64,000 bases of DNA, taken from assembly GCA_026954015.1 (NCBI GenBank), contig JAIXLP010000048.1, positions 74,387 to 138,386 on the forward strand, read 5' to 3'. Numbering within the stretch: the stretch's first letter is position 1; every line of letters begins with the position of its first letter. Position numbers and translations under genes: made by a program. The notes under the pieces are model-generated. The model was not told the origin of the DNA and did not search any database. It saw only the letters and a list, made by a program, of their open reading frames with translations. Positions 1-8,136 of this stretch are shown in pieces. This DNA comes from Burkholderiales bacterium (lineage in GTDB: Bacteria > Pseudomonadota > Gammaproteobacteria > Burkholderiales > Burkholderiaceae_C).

Positions 1-876
1 ATCGTCGCGGAGGTTGAACGGCAGGGCTCGCTCACCGCCGCGGCCGAGCGGCTGTTTCTGACGCAATCGGCGCTGAGCCACAGCATGAAGAAGCTGGAGA
101 CGCAGCTGGGCACCGCCATCTGGCTGCGCGAGGGCCGGGGCCTGCGCCTGACGCAGGCGGGGCGCTACCTGCTCGCGCAGGCGCAGCGCGTGCTGCCGCA
201 GCTCGAACTCGCCGAGGAGCGCCTGCGCCAGTTTGCCCAGGGGCAGCGCGGGAGCCTGCGCATCGGCATGGAGTGCCACCCCTGCTACCAGTGGCTGCTG
301 AAGATCGTCGCGCCCTACCTCAGGGCCTGGCCGGACGTGGACGTGGACGTGCGCCAGAAATTCCAGTTCGGCGGCATCGGCGCGCTGCTGGGCTGGGAGA
401 TCGACCTGCTCGTCACGCCCGACCCGGTGTACCGCCCCGGCCTCGTCTTCGAGCCGGTGTTCGACTACGAGCAGGTGCTGCTCGTCGCGCGCACGCACGC
501 GCTGGCCGGGCGGGCATACCTGGTGCCCGCGGACCTCGCGCACGAAACGCTCATCACCTACCCGGTCGCCACCGACCGGCTGGACGTGTACACGCAGTTC
601 CTGCTGCCCGCGGGGCAGGCGCCGCGCCAGCACAAGACCATAGAGACCACCGACATCATGGTGCAGATGGTGGAAAGCGGCCGGGGCGTCGCGGCGCTGC
701 CGCGCTGGCTGGCGCTGGAATACGCCGAGCGCATGGCGGTGGTGCCGCTGCGCCTGGGCAAGCAAGGCATCGCCAAGCAGATCCACCTGGGCACGCGCGA
801 GGGCGAGCTGGCGGTGGACTATCTGGCGGCCTTCATCCAGCTTGCAAAGGATTTTCGGCTCCAGCGCCCGTCGTAG
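1..876 (+). CDS. LysR-family regulator, MetR-like (5' end missing)
   Basis: The reading frame is already open at base 1, so the first residues of the helix-turn-helix lie outside the window. The visible part opens inside the recognition helix (GSLTAAAERLFLTQSALSH) and continues through a LysR substrate-binding domain. The run MECHPCYQWL near the start of the effector domain, together with FDYEQVLLVA and LITYPV, resembles MetR, the homocysteine-responsive activator of methionine genes. That identity comes from remembered family motifs, so the target genes are uncertain. The last codons and the TAG stop lie inside a dispersed hairpin repeat. The gene overlaps the convergent kinase gene tail-to-tail by 44 bp. 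Confidence 0.8.
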   Translation: MVAEVERQGSLTAAAERLFLTQSALSHSMKKLETQLGTAIWLREGRGLRLTQAGRYLLAQAQRVLPQLELAEERLRQFAQGQRGSLRIGMECHPCYQWLLKIVAPYLRAWPDVDVDVRQKFQFGGIGALLGWEIDLLVTPDPVYRPGLVFEPVFDYEQVLLVARTHALAGRAYLVPADLAHETLITYPVATDRLDVYTQFLLPAGQAPRQHKTIETTDIMVQMVESGRGVAALPRWLALEYAERMAVVPLRLGKQGIAKQIHLGTREGELAVDYLAAFIQLAKDFRLQRPS

Positions 877-2242
877 AAGCGCTGGCAGCTATGGTTTGCG
901 TAGTTTTTTCGGGGAAGGTGAGCGTCACGCTCAGACCGCCCAGGCGGGGTGACGCGCCGAGCGCCAGCCGCGCGCCGTGGCGCTCGGCGATGGCCTGCAC
1001 GATGGCCAGCCCCAGGCCGCTGCCCGGCGCCTGCCGGGCGCTGTCGGGCGCGCGGTAGAAGCGCCCGAGCACGCGCTCGCGCTCGGCCTCGGGCACGCCG
1101 GGGCCGCTGTCTTCCACCACGAGGCGCGCACGCCCTGCGGCGTCGCGGCAGAGGCGGACATCCACGCGGCCACCCTCGGGCGTGTACTTCACCGCGTTGT
1201 CGAGCAGGTTGCGCACGAGCAGGCGCAGCTCTTCGGCCACGCCCGTCACCTGAAGCGGCGCCTGCGGTGCCTGCGACAGCCCGGCGTCGATCGCGCGCGC
1301 CTGCGCGCTGGCGGCCACGTCCGCGAGCGCCAGGCGCGCGACGTCGGCCAGATCGACGCGCTCCATCGGCGCGCGCGCCGCTTCCTGGCGCGCCAGCACG
1401 AGCAGTTGCTCCACGAGCCGCGCGGCGCGGTCTATGCCCGCTTCGAGCCGCGCCGCCGCGCGCTCGCGCGCTGCGTCGTCGCCCGCGCGGCGCAGGCCCC
1501 GCACCTGCAGCTTGAGCGCCGCCAGCGGCGAGCGCAGCTCGTGCGCCGCGTCGGCGACGAAGTCCTGCTGCGCGGCGAAGGCGCGGCGCACGCGGCCCAG
1601 CAGTGCGTTGAGCTCGTGCACGAGCGGCTGCACCTCGGCGGGCAGATCGGCCTCGTCCACGGCGGAAAGCTCCTGCGGCTGGCGGCGCGCCACCTCCTCA
1701 CGCACGCGGTCCACCGGCACGAACAGGCGCCCGAGCAGCCACCAGACGGCCAGCATCAGCAGCGGCGCCATCACCGCCAGCGGCAGCAGCGAGCGCCACG
1801 CCAGACCCCGCGCCAGCGTGCGGCGCACCGCCATGTCCTGCGCGACCTGGATCACCTGCGAGCGCGACTGCAGCGAAAACACACGGTAGGTGCTGCCGTG
1901 GGCGCGCACCTCCTGAAAGCCCAGCACCGCGCGCTGCGGCAGCAGCTCGCCGATGGCGGATTCGAAGATGCGCAGGCCCTCGTTGGTCCAGACCTGCACG
2001 ATGAATTCGTTGTTCTGGTATTCGGGGCGCAGGCTGCCCAGCCCCTTGGCGTCGGCGGGCAGCCCGGCGCGCAGCGCGAACGCGGTCTGCTGCATGTGAT
2101 AGTCGAACAGCGCGTCCGCCTCGGCCAGCGCGGACCGGTAGGCAAACAGCCCCTGCGTCAGCGCCGTGGCGGCGATGGCAGCTATCAAGAACAGCAGCAG
2201 CCGCAGGCGCAGCGACTGCGGCAGGCGCGCGGCGGCACTCAT
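833..2242 (-). CDS. Two-component sensor histidine kinase (QseC/PmrB-like)
   Basis: An inner-membrane sensor kinase of 469 residues. It has a first membrane segment at about residues 12-31, a periplasmic domain to about 150, a second segment at 151-172, then a HAMP-like linker. The phospho-acceptor His234 is in DAAHELRSPL. The ATPase domain shows an N box (NLLDNAVKYTPEGG) and G boxes (EDSGPGVP, GSGLGLAIV). The ATG overlaps the stop of the response regulator gene (ATGA), so the two are translationally coupled. Longer upstream starts would lie inside the regulator gene and are rejected. The C-terminal tail after the last G-box strand is encoded by a dispersed repeat and is probably not functional. 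The signal sensed is unknown. Confidence 0.88.
   Translation of the reverse strand: MSAAARLPQSLRLRLLLFLIAAIAATALTQGLFAYRSALAEADALFDYHMQQTAFALRAGLPADAKGLGSLRPEYQNNEFIVQVWTNEGLRIFESAIGELLPQRAVLGFQEVRAHGSTYRVFSLQSRSQVIQVAQDMAVRRTLARGLAWRSLLPLAVMAPLLMLAVWWLLGRLFVPVDRVREEVARRQPQELSAVDEADLPAEVQPLVHELNALLGRVRRAFAAQQDFVADAAHELRSPLAALKLQVRGLRRAGDDAARERAAARLEAGIDRAARLVEQLLVLARQEAARAPMERVDLADVARLALADVAASAQARAIDAGLSQAPQAPLQVTGVAEELRLLVRNLLDNAVKYTPEGGRVDVRLCRDAAGRARLVVEDSGPGVPEAERERVLGRFYRAPDSARQAPGSGLGLAIVQAIAERHGARLALGASPRLGGLSVTLTFPEKTTQTIAASASTTGAGAENPLQAG
846..897. repeat. Dispersed hairpin repeat, copy 1 (gene-end copy)
   Basis: The pattern is GGCTCCAGCGC, a short loop, then GAAGCGCTGGCAGCTAT. It matches the copies at 48197-48247 and 19696-19745. 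This copy spans the stop codon of the MetR-like gene. Read on the other strand it encodes the last ~20 residues of the histidine kinase, which lie beyond the usual end of the kinase domain. Confidence 0.7.
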
Positions 2243-2895
2243 TTGGGCACCATGTAGCCGACGCCGCGCACGTTCAGGATCAGCGCGGCGCCCAGCTTCC
2301 TGCGCAGGCCGTGGATGTAGACCTCGACCGCGTTGCTGCCGATCTCCTCGCCCCAGCCGTAGAGCTTGTCTTCGAGCTGCTGGCGCGAGAGCACGAGGCC
2401 GGGGCGGGCGATCAAGGGTTCGAGCACCGCCCACTCGCGCGCCGAAAGCACCACCGGCTGGCCGTGCGCGAGCACCTCGCGCGTGGCGGGGTTGATGCTC
2501 ACGCCCTGGTGCTCGTACAGCGGCTCGGCGCGGCCCGCGGCGCGGCGCAGCAGCGCACGGATGCGCGCCAGCAGCTCGTCCAGGTCGTAGGGCTTGAGCA
2601 CGTAGTCATCGGCCCCGGCGTCCAGCCCCGCGATGCGCTGCGCGACGCCGTCGCGCGCGGTGGCGATCAGCACCGGCGTGCGGTCGCGCCGCGCGCGCAG
2701 GGCGCGCAGCACCGCCATGCCGTCGCGCCCCGGCAGCCCCAGGTCGAGCAGCACGAGGTCGTAGCGCTGCGCGGCCAGCGCGGCATCGGCCGCGTCGCCG
2801 TCGCGCGCCCAGTCCACCGCGTAGTCTTCGTCGCGCAGCAGCTCGCGCACGGCTTCGCCGATCATGGCGTCGTCTTCAACCAGCAGCAGGCGCAT
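2239..2895 (-). CDS. OmpR/PhoB-family response regulator (QseB/PmrA-like)
   Basis: A DNA-binding response regulator of 218 residues. The receiver domain has the acidic pair at residues 8-9, phospho-acceptor Asp51 (LVLLDLGLPG) and Lys in VLKPYD. A winged-helix DNA-binding domain follows, ending in YIHGLRRKLG and VRGVGYMVPK. An upstream in-frame ATG would add 20 residues, but MRLLLVEDD is the normal start of the family. The gene lies 63 bp downstream of the protease gene and overlaps the kinase gene by 4 bp, so it is probably the middle gene of a three-gene operon. A candidate binding site lies upstream of the protease gene. Confidence 0.92.
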   Translation of the reverse strand: MRLLLVEDDAMIGEAVRELLRDEDYAVDWARDGDAADAALAAQRYDLVLLDLGLPGRDGMAVLRALRARRDRTPVLIATARDGVAQRIAGLDAGADDYVLKPYDLDELLARIRALLRRAAGRAEPLYEHQGVSINPATREVLAHGQPVVLSAREWAVLEPLIARPGLVLSRQQLEDKLYGWGEEIGSNAVEVYIHGLRRKLGAALILNVRGVGYMVPK

Positions 2896-2958
2896 GGTGG
2901 CAACGATACGCGAACGCGGCGGCGCCCGCCGTCCGGGCGCCGCCGCGTTCGCCATGCA

Positions 2959-4470
2959 TCAGCCGAGGTTGACCGGCACGAAGATGCGCTGGCCGTCGCG
3001 CTCGATCAGGAGCGCCACCGACTTGCCGCTCTTGTCCATCGCGGCGCGCACCTGGTCCATGCCCTTGACCGGCGTGCCGTTGATCGCCAGCAGCACGTCG
3101 CCGCCCTGCACGCCCGCGAGCGCCGCGGGGCCGCGCGCGTCCTCGATCAGCAGGCCGTGGTCCACGCCGGCCTCGCGCGCCTCACCCGGTTCGAGCGGGC
3201 GCAGCATCAGCCCAAGCTGCCCCTTCTTCACGCCGGCGTCGGCGCGCGCGACCCTGGCGCTCGTGTCGTTGGCGTTGCCCAGCGTCGCGACGACGGTCTC
3301 GGCGTGGCCGCCCCGCCAGACCTCGAGCTGCACCTTCTGCCCCGGCTGCGACTGGCCGATGAAGGCCGGCAGGTCGCCCGAGCTCACGATCGCCTGGTCG
3401 TCGATCTTGAGGATCACGTCGCCGGTCTTGAGCCCCGCCTGGGCCGCGGGCCCCTGCTCATCGACGTTGGCCACGAGCGCGCCCTCGGGCTTGTCGAGCT
3501 TGAACGAGTTGGCGAAGGTCTGGTTCACCTCCTGCACCGTCACGCCCAGACGCGCGTGCTCCACCTTGCCGTTCTTGACGATCTGCTGCTGCACGTGCGT
3601 CGCGACCTCGATCGGGATCGCGAACGACACGCCCTGGTAACCGCCCGTGCGGCTGTAGATCTGCGAGTTGATGCCCACCACCTCGCCGCTCGCGTTGAAC
3701 AGCGGGCCGCCCGAGTTGCCAGGGTTCACCGCGGCGTCGGTCTGGATGAAGGGCACGTAGCTGTCGTCCGGCAGCGAGCGGCCCTTGGCACTGACCACGC
3801 CCGCGGTCACGGTGTTCTCGAAGCCGAAGGGCGAGCCGATCGCCAGCACCCACTGCCCCACCTTGAGGCTGCTTGAATCACCGAGCTTGACCGTGGGCAG
3901 GTTCTTGGCGTCGATCCTAAGCACCGCGATGTCGGTCTTGGGGTCCGCGCCCAGCACCTTGGCCTGGAACTCGCGCCGGTCGGTGAGCTTGACCGTGACG
4001 CGGTCCGCGCCCTTGACGACGTGCGCGTTGGTCAGCACGATGCCGTTCGGATCGACGATGAAGCCCGAGCCCTCGCCGCGCATCGGCACGCTCTGCGGCC
4101 CCTGCCCGCCGGGCACGCCGAAGTAGCGGAAGAACGGCGCAAACGGGTCGTCGGGGTCGATCTGCGGGCCCCGGCGCTGGCGCGCGGCGGGGGCGTCGCC
4201 GTCGTCGTCGGAAACCTTGCGCACGCCGCTCACGCTGATGTTCACCACGGCCGCGCCGTAGCGCGCGGTGATCTGCGAAAAATCGGGCAGCGTGACCAGC
4301 GCCGGCGCCGCCGGCGCGGGATCGGTCGCCGCAGCGGACGCGGTCGTGGCGCCGAACGAGAACGCATGCGCCGTGCGCGCGGTCACGAGCCCGGCGCCGG
4401 TCGCGCCCAGCATGCCCGCGGCAACGAGCGCCAGCACCAGACGGCGCGGAGTGGAAATGAGGGAGTTCAT
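2959..4470 (-). CDS. Periplasmic Do-family serine protease (DegP/MucD type)
   Basis: A 503-residue HtrA-family protease/chaperone that degrades misfolded proteins in the periplasm. A signal peptide covers about residues 1-36 (ending TARTAHA). The trypsin-like domain carries the triad His150 (VLTNAHVV), Asp180 (TDIAVLRID) and Ser253 (GNSGGPLF). Two PDZ domains follow, at about 290-380 and 400-500. The chosen ATG has a good ribosome site (AAGGAA) 10 bases upstream; the longer open frame has no signal peptide at its start. It is the first gene of an operon with the response regulator and kinase, which suggests an envelope-stress circuit. Confidence 0.92.
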   Translation of the reverse strand: MNSLISTPRRLVLALVAAGMLGATGAGLVTARTAHAFSFGATTASAAATDPAPAAPALVTLPDFSQITARYGAAVVNISVSGVRKVSDDDGDAPAARQRRGPQIDPDDPFAPFFRYFGVPGGQGPQSVPMRGEGSGFIVDPNGIVLTNAHVVKGADRVTVKLTDRREFQAKVLGADPKTDIAVLRIDAKNLPTVKLGDSSSLKVGQWVLAIGSPFGFENTVTAGVVSAKGRSLPDDSYVPFIQTDAAVNPGNSGGPLFNASGEVVGINSQIYSRTGGYQGVSFAIPIEVATHVQQQIVKNGKVEHARLGVTVQEVNQTFANSFKLDKPEGALVANVDEQGPAAQAGLKTGDVILKIDDQAIVSSGDLPAFIGQSQPGQKVQLEVWRGGHAETVVATLGNANDTSARVARADAGVKKGQLGLMLRPLEPGEAREAGVDHGLLIEDARGPAALAGVQGGDVLLAINGTPVKGMDQVRAAMDKSGKSVALLIERDGQRIFVPVNLG

Positions 4471-4525
4471 GGTCTGCCTTTCCTTGCGGGGTTGCATCAA
4501 CGGGAAGGCAGTGTGGGGGCGCTGG

Positions 4526-4542
4526 CTTAGGCCAGACTTAAG
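4526..4542 (-). promoter_or_regulatory. Candidate PmrA/QseB-type operator
   Basis: On the minus strand the sequence reads CTTAAG, five bases, CCTAAG. This fits the tandem YTTAAK-N5-YTTAAK box of PmrA/QseB-type regulators except for one base. It lies 56-72 bp before the protease ATG, where an activator of the protease-regulator-kinase operon would be expected to bind. It is only a sequence match; no clear -10 element was found to go with it. Confidence 0.45.
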
Positions 4543-4684
4543 GCGACGCTGAAACGTGCCGGCGATGCAGCGCGCCCTGGTTTGTGATGCGATGCAAGGG
4601 TGAGCGGTGCGGCTGCAAAGCTGCCTGCGCGGCCGGGACCGGTTCAGCGTTGCCTTGAGCAACCACCGCGGCCATCTGCGCCGG

Positions 4685-5167
4685 TCAACCGCCGCGCGTG
4701 AGCGCCGCGGGTGCGTCGTGCGGCGACTTGAGCGGCAGCTCCAGCGTGACGGTGGTTGCGCCGTCGACCGCTGCGCCCAGGCGCGCCTCGCGCCGGCCCA
4801 GCGACTGCACGACGAGGCCGGGCTGCACCTCGGCGCCGACGCGGTAGGGTTTGGGCGGCTTGTCGTCGATGGCGATCAGCGCCGCGCCGTGGCCGCTGCG
4901 GGTGCCCGCGAGCACGCCGCGCAGCGCCAGGCGCGAGGCTTCGGGCGCCGGGCCCTGCACCGGCGCGGCCACGCGGTTGGCGCCAAGCAGGCGCGCCAGC
5001 GCCTGGCCGTCCAGCGGCGCGGGCTGCACGCTTGCGACCGGCACCGCGGCGACCGTGGCCGGGCGCGACAGGCGCAGGCCCCAGTACACCACGCTCGCCC
5101 CGGCGAGCGCGCCCAGCACCAAGGTGACGAGGCGCAGTCGCAGGCGATGGCGGCGGGAGACGGGCAT
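4685..5167 (-). CDS. gspC: Type II secretion inner-membrane protein GspC
   Basis: A 160-residue bitopic protein with a cytoplasmic Arg-rich start, one membrane helix at about residues 13-31 (LVTLVLGALAGASVVYWGL), and a periplasmic HR domain at about 75-150. GspC links the inner-membrane platform to the secretin GspD. It lacks the C-terminal PDZ or coiled-coil region of some GspC proteins, as is common for the short betaproteobacterial form. It is transcribed away from gspG, with only 52 bp between the two starts. The identity rests on length, topology and position beside gspG-N. Confidence 0.8.
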   Translation of the reverse strand: MPVSRRHRLRLRLVTLVLGALAGASVVYWGLRLSRPATVAAVPVASVQPAPLDGQALARLLGANRVAAPVQGPAPEASRLALRGVLAGTRSGHGAALIAIDDKPPKPYRVGAEVQPGLVVQSLGRREARLGAAVDGATTVTLELPLKSPHDAPAALTRGG

Positions 5168-5172
5168 GCGCC

Positions 5173-5202
5173 ATTATCATTGACTGCCAACGCTCTTTCC
5201 AA
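5173..5202 (-). promoter_or_regulatory. Possible gspC promoter
   Basis: On the minus strand TTGGAA is followed after 18 bases by GATAAT. The -10 sits only 5 bp before the gspC ATG, so the transcript would be leaderless or nearly so. This is a weak prediction based on the hexamers alone. Confidence 0.25.
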
Positions 5203-5219
5203 GCCCTGAAAGGCCCGAA

Positions 5220-5660
5220 GTGCCCCCGATTTCCGCCCTTACCCGTTTGCGCCGCGCCGCCGGCTTCACCCTGATCGAGCTCATGGTGGTGCTCGTCATC
5301 ATCGGCGTGCTGGCCGCGCTCATCGTGCCCAACGTGCTCGACCGCGCGGACGACGCACGCGTCACCGCCGCGCGCACCGACGTGAACAACCTGATGCAGG
5401 CGCTCAAGCTCTACAAGCTCGACAACCAGCGCTACCCCACGGCCGAGCAGGGGCTGCAGGCGCTGCTGGCCAAGCCCACGGCCGCGCCCGTGCCGGGCAA
5501 CTGGCGGCCCTACGTGGAAAAGCTCCCCAACGACCCGTGGGGGCGCGCCTACCAGTACCTGAACCCGGGCATCAAGGGCGAGGTGGACGTGATGTCGCTC
5601 GGCGCGGACGGCCAGCCCGGAGGCGAGGGCAAGGATGCGGACATCGGCAGCTGGCAATAG
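5220..5660 (+). CDS. gspG: Type II secretion major pseudopilin GspG
   Basis: A 146-residue major subunit of the type II pseudopilus. A 14-residue basic leader ends in Gly before FTLIELMVVLVIIGVLAALIV, which gives the prepilin-peptidase site, the conserved Glu at +5 and the hydrophobic stalk helix. The C-terminal region has the family's calcium-site loop and the NDPWGRAYQYLNPG motif. The start is GTG, preceded by GAAAGG. No gene for the prepilin peptidase (GspO/PilD) is present in the window. It overlaps gspH by 26 bp. Confidence 0.95.
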   Translation: MPPISALTRLRRAAGFTLIELMVVLVIIGVLAALIVPNVLDRADDARVTAARTDVNNLMQALKLYKLDNQRYPTAEQGLQALLAKPTAAPVPGNWRPYVEKLPNDPWGRAYQYLNPGIKGEVDVMSLGADGQPGGEGKDADIGSWQ

Positions 5661-6078
5661 TGCCGCGCGCGGCTTCACGCTGCTGGAGCTGCTGGTCGTC
5701 GTGGCCATCATGGCGCTCGCCAGCGCCGGCGTGGGGTTCGCATTGGCCGACAGCGGGCAGATGCGGCTGCAGCGCGAGGGCGAGCGCCTGGCGGCGCTGC
5801 TCGAATCGGCGCGGGCGCAGTCGCGCGCCTCGGGCGCCGCGGTGCGCTGGCGCGCCGACGCCGAGGGCTTTCATTTCGACGGCGTCGCGCCCGGCACGCT
5901 GCCCCAGGCGTGGCTGGACCGCGATACGCAGGCGCGCGGCGCGGCCACGCTCTGGCTCGGCCCCGAGCCGCTCATCGGCGCGCAGCAGGTGGTGATCGTC
6001 AACAGCCAGTTGCCGGGCGAGGCGGTGCGCGTGGCCACCGACGGGCTGCGGCCGTTCACCGCGCAGGCGCTGCGATGA
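5635..6078 (+). CDS. gspH: Type II secretion minor pseudopilin GspH
   Basis: A 147-residue minor pseudopilin. The leader MRTSAAGNSAARG is followed by FTLLELLVVVAIMALASAG, again with Glu at +5. The remainder is the globular GspH head, rich in strands (VVIVNSQLPGEAVRVATDGLRP). It overlaps gspG at its start and shares an ATGA overlap with gspI at its stop, so translation of the pseudopilin genes is coupled. Confidence 0.88.
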   Translation: MRTSAAGNSAARGFTLLELLVVVAIMALASAGVGFALADSGQMRLQREGERLAALLESARAQSRASGAAVRWRADAEGFHFDGVAPGTLPQAWLDRDTQARGAATLWLGPEPLIGAQQVVIVNSQLPGEAVRVATDGLRPFTAQALR

Positions 6079-6431
6079 GGCGCGCGCGCGGCTTCACGCT
6101 GGTGGAGGTGCTGGTTGCGCTCGGGATCGTGGCGATCGCGCTCATCGCCGGGCTGCAGGCCACCTCGGCGCTCACGCGCAACACCGCGCGCCAGACCGAC
6201 GTGCTGCTGGCGCACCTGTGCGCGGAAAACGCGCTCGTCGCGGTGCGGCTGACGCGCCAGTTGCCGTCCATCGGCGACACCGAAAGCGGCTGCGAACAGG
6301 TGGGCCGCAGCTACCGCGTGGCGCTGCAGGTGACGCCCACGCCGAATCCGCAGTTCCGCCGCGTCGACGCGCAGGTCTTTGACGATAAAAACCCGGTTTT
6401 GCGCCTGTCCACCATCGTGGGGCGCTATTGA
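6075..6431 (+). CDS. gspI: Type II secretion minor pseudopilin GspI
   Basis: A 118-residue minor pseudopilin. The very short leader MRRARG precedes FTLVEVLVALGIVAIALIAG. GspI initiates the pseudopilus tip complex with GspJ and GspK. The ATG overlaps the gspH stop (ATGA), and the stop overlaps the gspJ start by one base (TGATG). The longer open frame upstream is out-of-frame reading through gspH. Confidence 0.9.
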   Translation: MRRARGFTLVEVLVALGIVAIALIAGLQATSALTRNTARQTDVLLAHLCAENALVAVRLTRQLPSIGDTESGCEQVGRSYRVALQVTPTPNPQFRRVDAQVFDDKNPVLRLSTIVGRY

Positions 6432-7099
6432 TGCAAGAGCACAAGGCGCTGCCGCGGGGCTTCACGCTGGTCGAGCTGCTCGTGGCCATCGCGATCCTGG
6501 CGCTGCTCGCGGTCGTGAGCTGGCGGGGGCTCGACGGCATGGTGCGCTCGCAGACGCAGACGGGCGAGCGCACCGACGCGCTGCTGACGCTGCAGACGGT
6601 GCTGGACCAGTGGGGCACGGATCTGGATGCGCTCGAGCCGCTGCCCGGCACCACCGCGCTCGCCTGGGACGGCCAGGTGCTGCGCCTTACCAGACGCAGC
6701 GCGCGCGCGGACGACGCGGGGGCCATCGTTGTCGCGTGGGCGCGGCGCAACGTCGACGGCACCGACCAGTGGCTGCGCTGGCAGTCGCCGCCCGTGGCCA
6801 CGCGCGAGCAGTGGCGCCAGGCGTGGGAGGGCGCGGCGCAATGGGCGCGCAGCCCGGACGCCGCCGCGCGCCAGCGCGAGACCGTGCTGCTGCCACTCGC
6901 CGACTGGCAGCTCTTCTTCTACCGCGAGGGCGCCTGGGCCAACGCGCTCTCCAGCGGCGCGACGAACACGCCCACGACCGCCAACACCAGCGTGCCGGAG
7001 GGCGTGCGGCTCGTGCTCACGCTGCCCGACGGCGGCGCGTACGCAGGCGTGATCACGCGCGACTGGGTGAGCCCGCTGGTCGGGGGCAACAAGTCATGA
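6431..7099 (+). CDS. gspJ: Type II secretion minor pseudopilin GspJ
   Basis: A 222-residue tip pseudopilin. The leader MQEHKALPRG precedes FTLVELLVAIAILALLAVVSW, with Glu at +5. The C-terminal head (LLPLADWQLFFYREGAWAN, then RLVLTLPDG) matches the GspJ fold. A TTG three bases earlier is also possible, but the ATG overlapping the gspI stop is preferred. The stop overlaps the gspK ATG. Confidence 0.9.
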   Translation: MQEHKALPRGFTLVELLVAIAILALLAVVSWRGLDGMVRSQTQTGERTDALLTLQTVLDQWGTDLDALEPLPGTTALAWDGQVLRLTRRSARADDAGAIVVAWARRNVDGTDQWLRWQSPPVATREQWRQAWEGAAQWARSPDAAARQRETVLLPLADWQLFFYREGAWANALSSGATNTPTTANTSVPEGVRLVLTLPDGGAYAGVITRDWVSPLVGGNKS

Positions 7100-8058
7100 A
7101 GGCCGCGCGCCAGCGGGGTGCCGCGCTGCTCACCGCGATGCTCGTGGTGACGCTGGTGGCGAGCTTTGCCGCCACCGCGCTGTGGCGCCAGTGGCGCGCG
7201 ATCGAGGTGGAGACCGCCGAGCGCGCGCGCGTGCAGTCGGCCTGGATCCTCATCGGCGCGCTCGACTGGGCGCGGCTCATCCTGCGCGAGGATTCGCTCG
7301 CGCGCGGCGACGGCAGCGACAACCTGACCGAGCCGTGGTCGGTGCCGCTCGCCGAGGCGCGCCTGTCCACCTTCCTCGCGGCCGAGCACGGCGTGGCGCA
7401 GGACGCGAGCACGGACGTCGCCGACGCCTTCCTCTCGGGCAGCATCACCGACCAGCAGGCGCTGCTGAACCTGCGCAACCTCGCGCAGGGCAACGCGGTG
7501 GACGCCACCGCGCTGGCGCAGTTCACGCGGCTTTTCGACTACCTGGGACTGGCGCCGCAACTGCTGCAGACGCTGGCGCAGCAGATGGTGCAGGCCACAC
7601 GCGCCGACCTGCCGGCCAACGCCGACGCGCCCCTGCTGCCGCGCTCGATCGAGGAGCTCGCATGGTGGGGCGTGCCGCCCGAGACGATCGCGCGGCTTGC
7701 GCCTTACGTGACGCTGCTGCCGGTGCGCACGCGCGTGAACCTGAACACCGCCGACAGCGTGGTGCTCTGGGCCAGCATCGACGGCATCTCGATGGCCGCC
7801 GCGCAGCAGCTCGCGCAGGCGCGCGACGCGCAGCACTTCGCGAGCAACGCCGACGCCGCAGCCCGCCTGGACCGGCCCGGTCTGATCCAGGGCGAGCTGC
7901 ACGGCGTGGTGTCGGACTATTTCGAAGTGCGCGGGCGGCTGCGCCTGGGCAGCACCGTCGTGCAGGAACGCTCGCTCGTCTTCAAGCAGCGCGGCAGCGC
8001 GCGCACGCTCTGGCGCGAACGCGGCAGCTGGCTCGACGCGCCGCGTGCCGAACGCTGA
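7096..8058 (+). CDS. gspK: Type II secretion tip pseudopilin GspK
   Basis: A 320-residue protein, the largest pseudopilin, which caps the tip complex. The leader MKAARQRG is followed by AALLTAMLVVTLVASFAATALW. As usual for GspK, the residue at +5 is not Glu. The alpha-helical insertion domain lies at about residues 90-215, and a C-terminal helix-hairpin-helix-like part includes VNLNTADSVVLWASI. The start overlaps the gspJ stop (ATGA). Confidence 0.92.
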   Translation: MKAARQRGAALLTAMLVVTLVASFAATALWRQWRAIEVETAERARVQSAWILIGALDWARLILREDSLARGDGSDNLTEPWSVPLAEARLSTFLAAEHGVAQDASTDVADAFLSGSITDQQALLNLRNLAQGNAVDATALAQFTRLFDYLGLAPQLLQTLAQQMVQATRADLPANADAPLLPRSIEELAWWGVPPETIARLAPYVTLLPVRTRVNLNTADSVVLWASIDGISMAAAQQLAQARDAQHFASNADAAARLDRPGLIQGELHGVVSDYFEVRGRLRLGSTVVQERSLVFKQRGSARTLWRERGSWLDAPRAER

Positions 8059-8136
8059 ATCAGGGGGTCGTTCGCCCTCTTGACAATCGCATGAAGCGTT
8101 GACCTCGCCCCCTACAATGCGCCGCAAGTGCGCCTC

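Noticed and set aside
2160..2190. TTGATAGCTGCC in the kinase's first membrane helix as a repeat copy
   Set aside because: Only the terminal block is present; the encoded residues are an ordinary membrane helix.
8080..8118. TTGACA and TACAAT before gspL
   Set aside because: Both hexamers are good, but 27 bases separate them, too far for a sigma-70 promoter.
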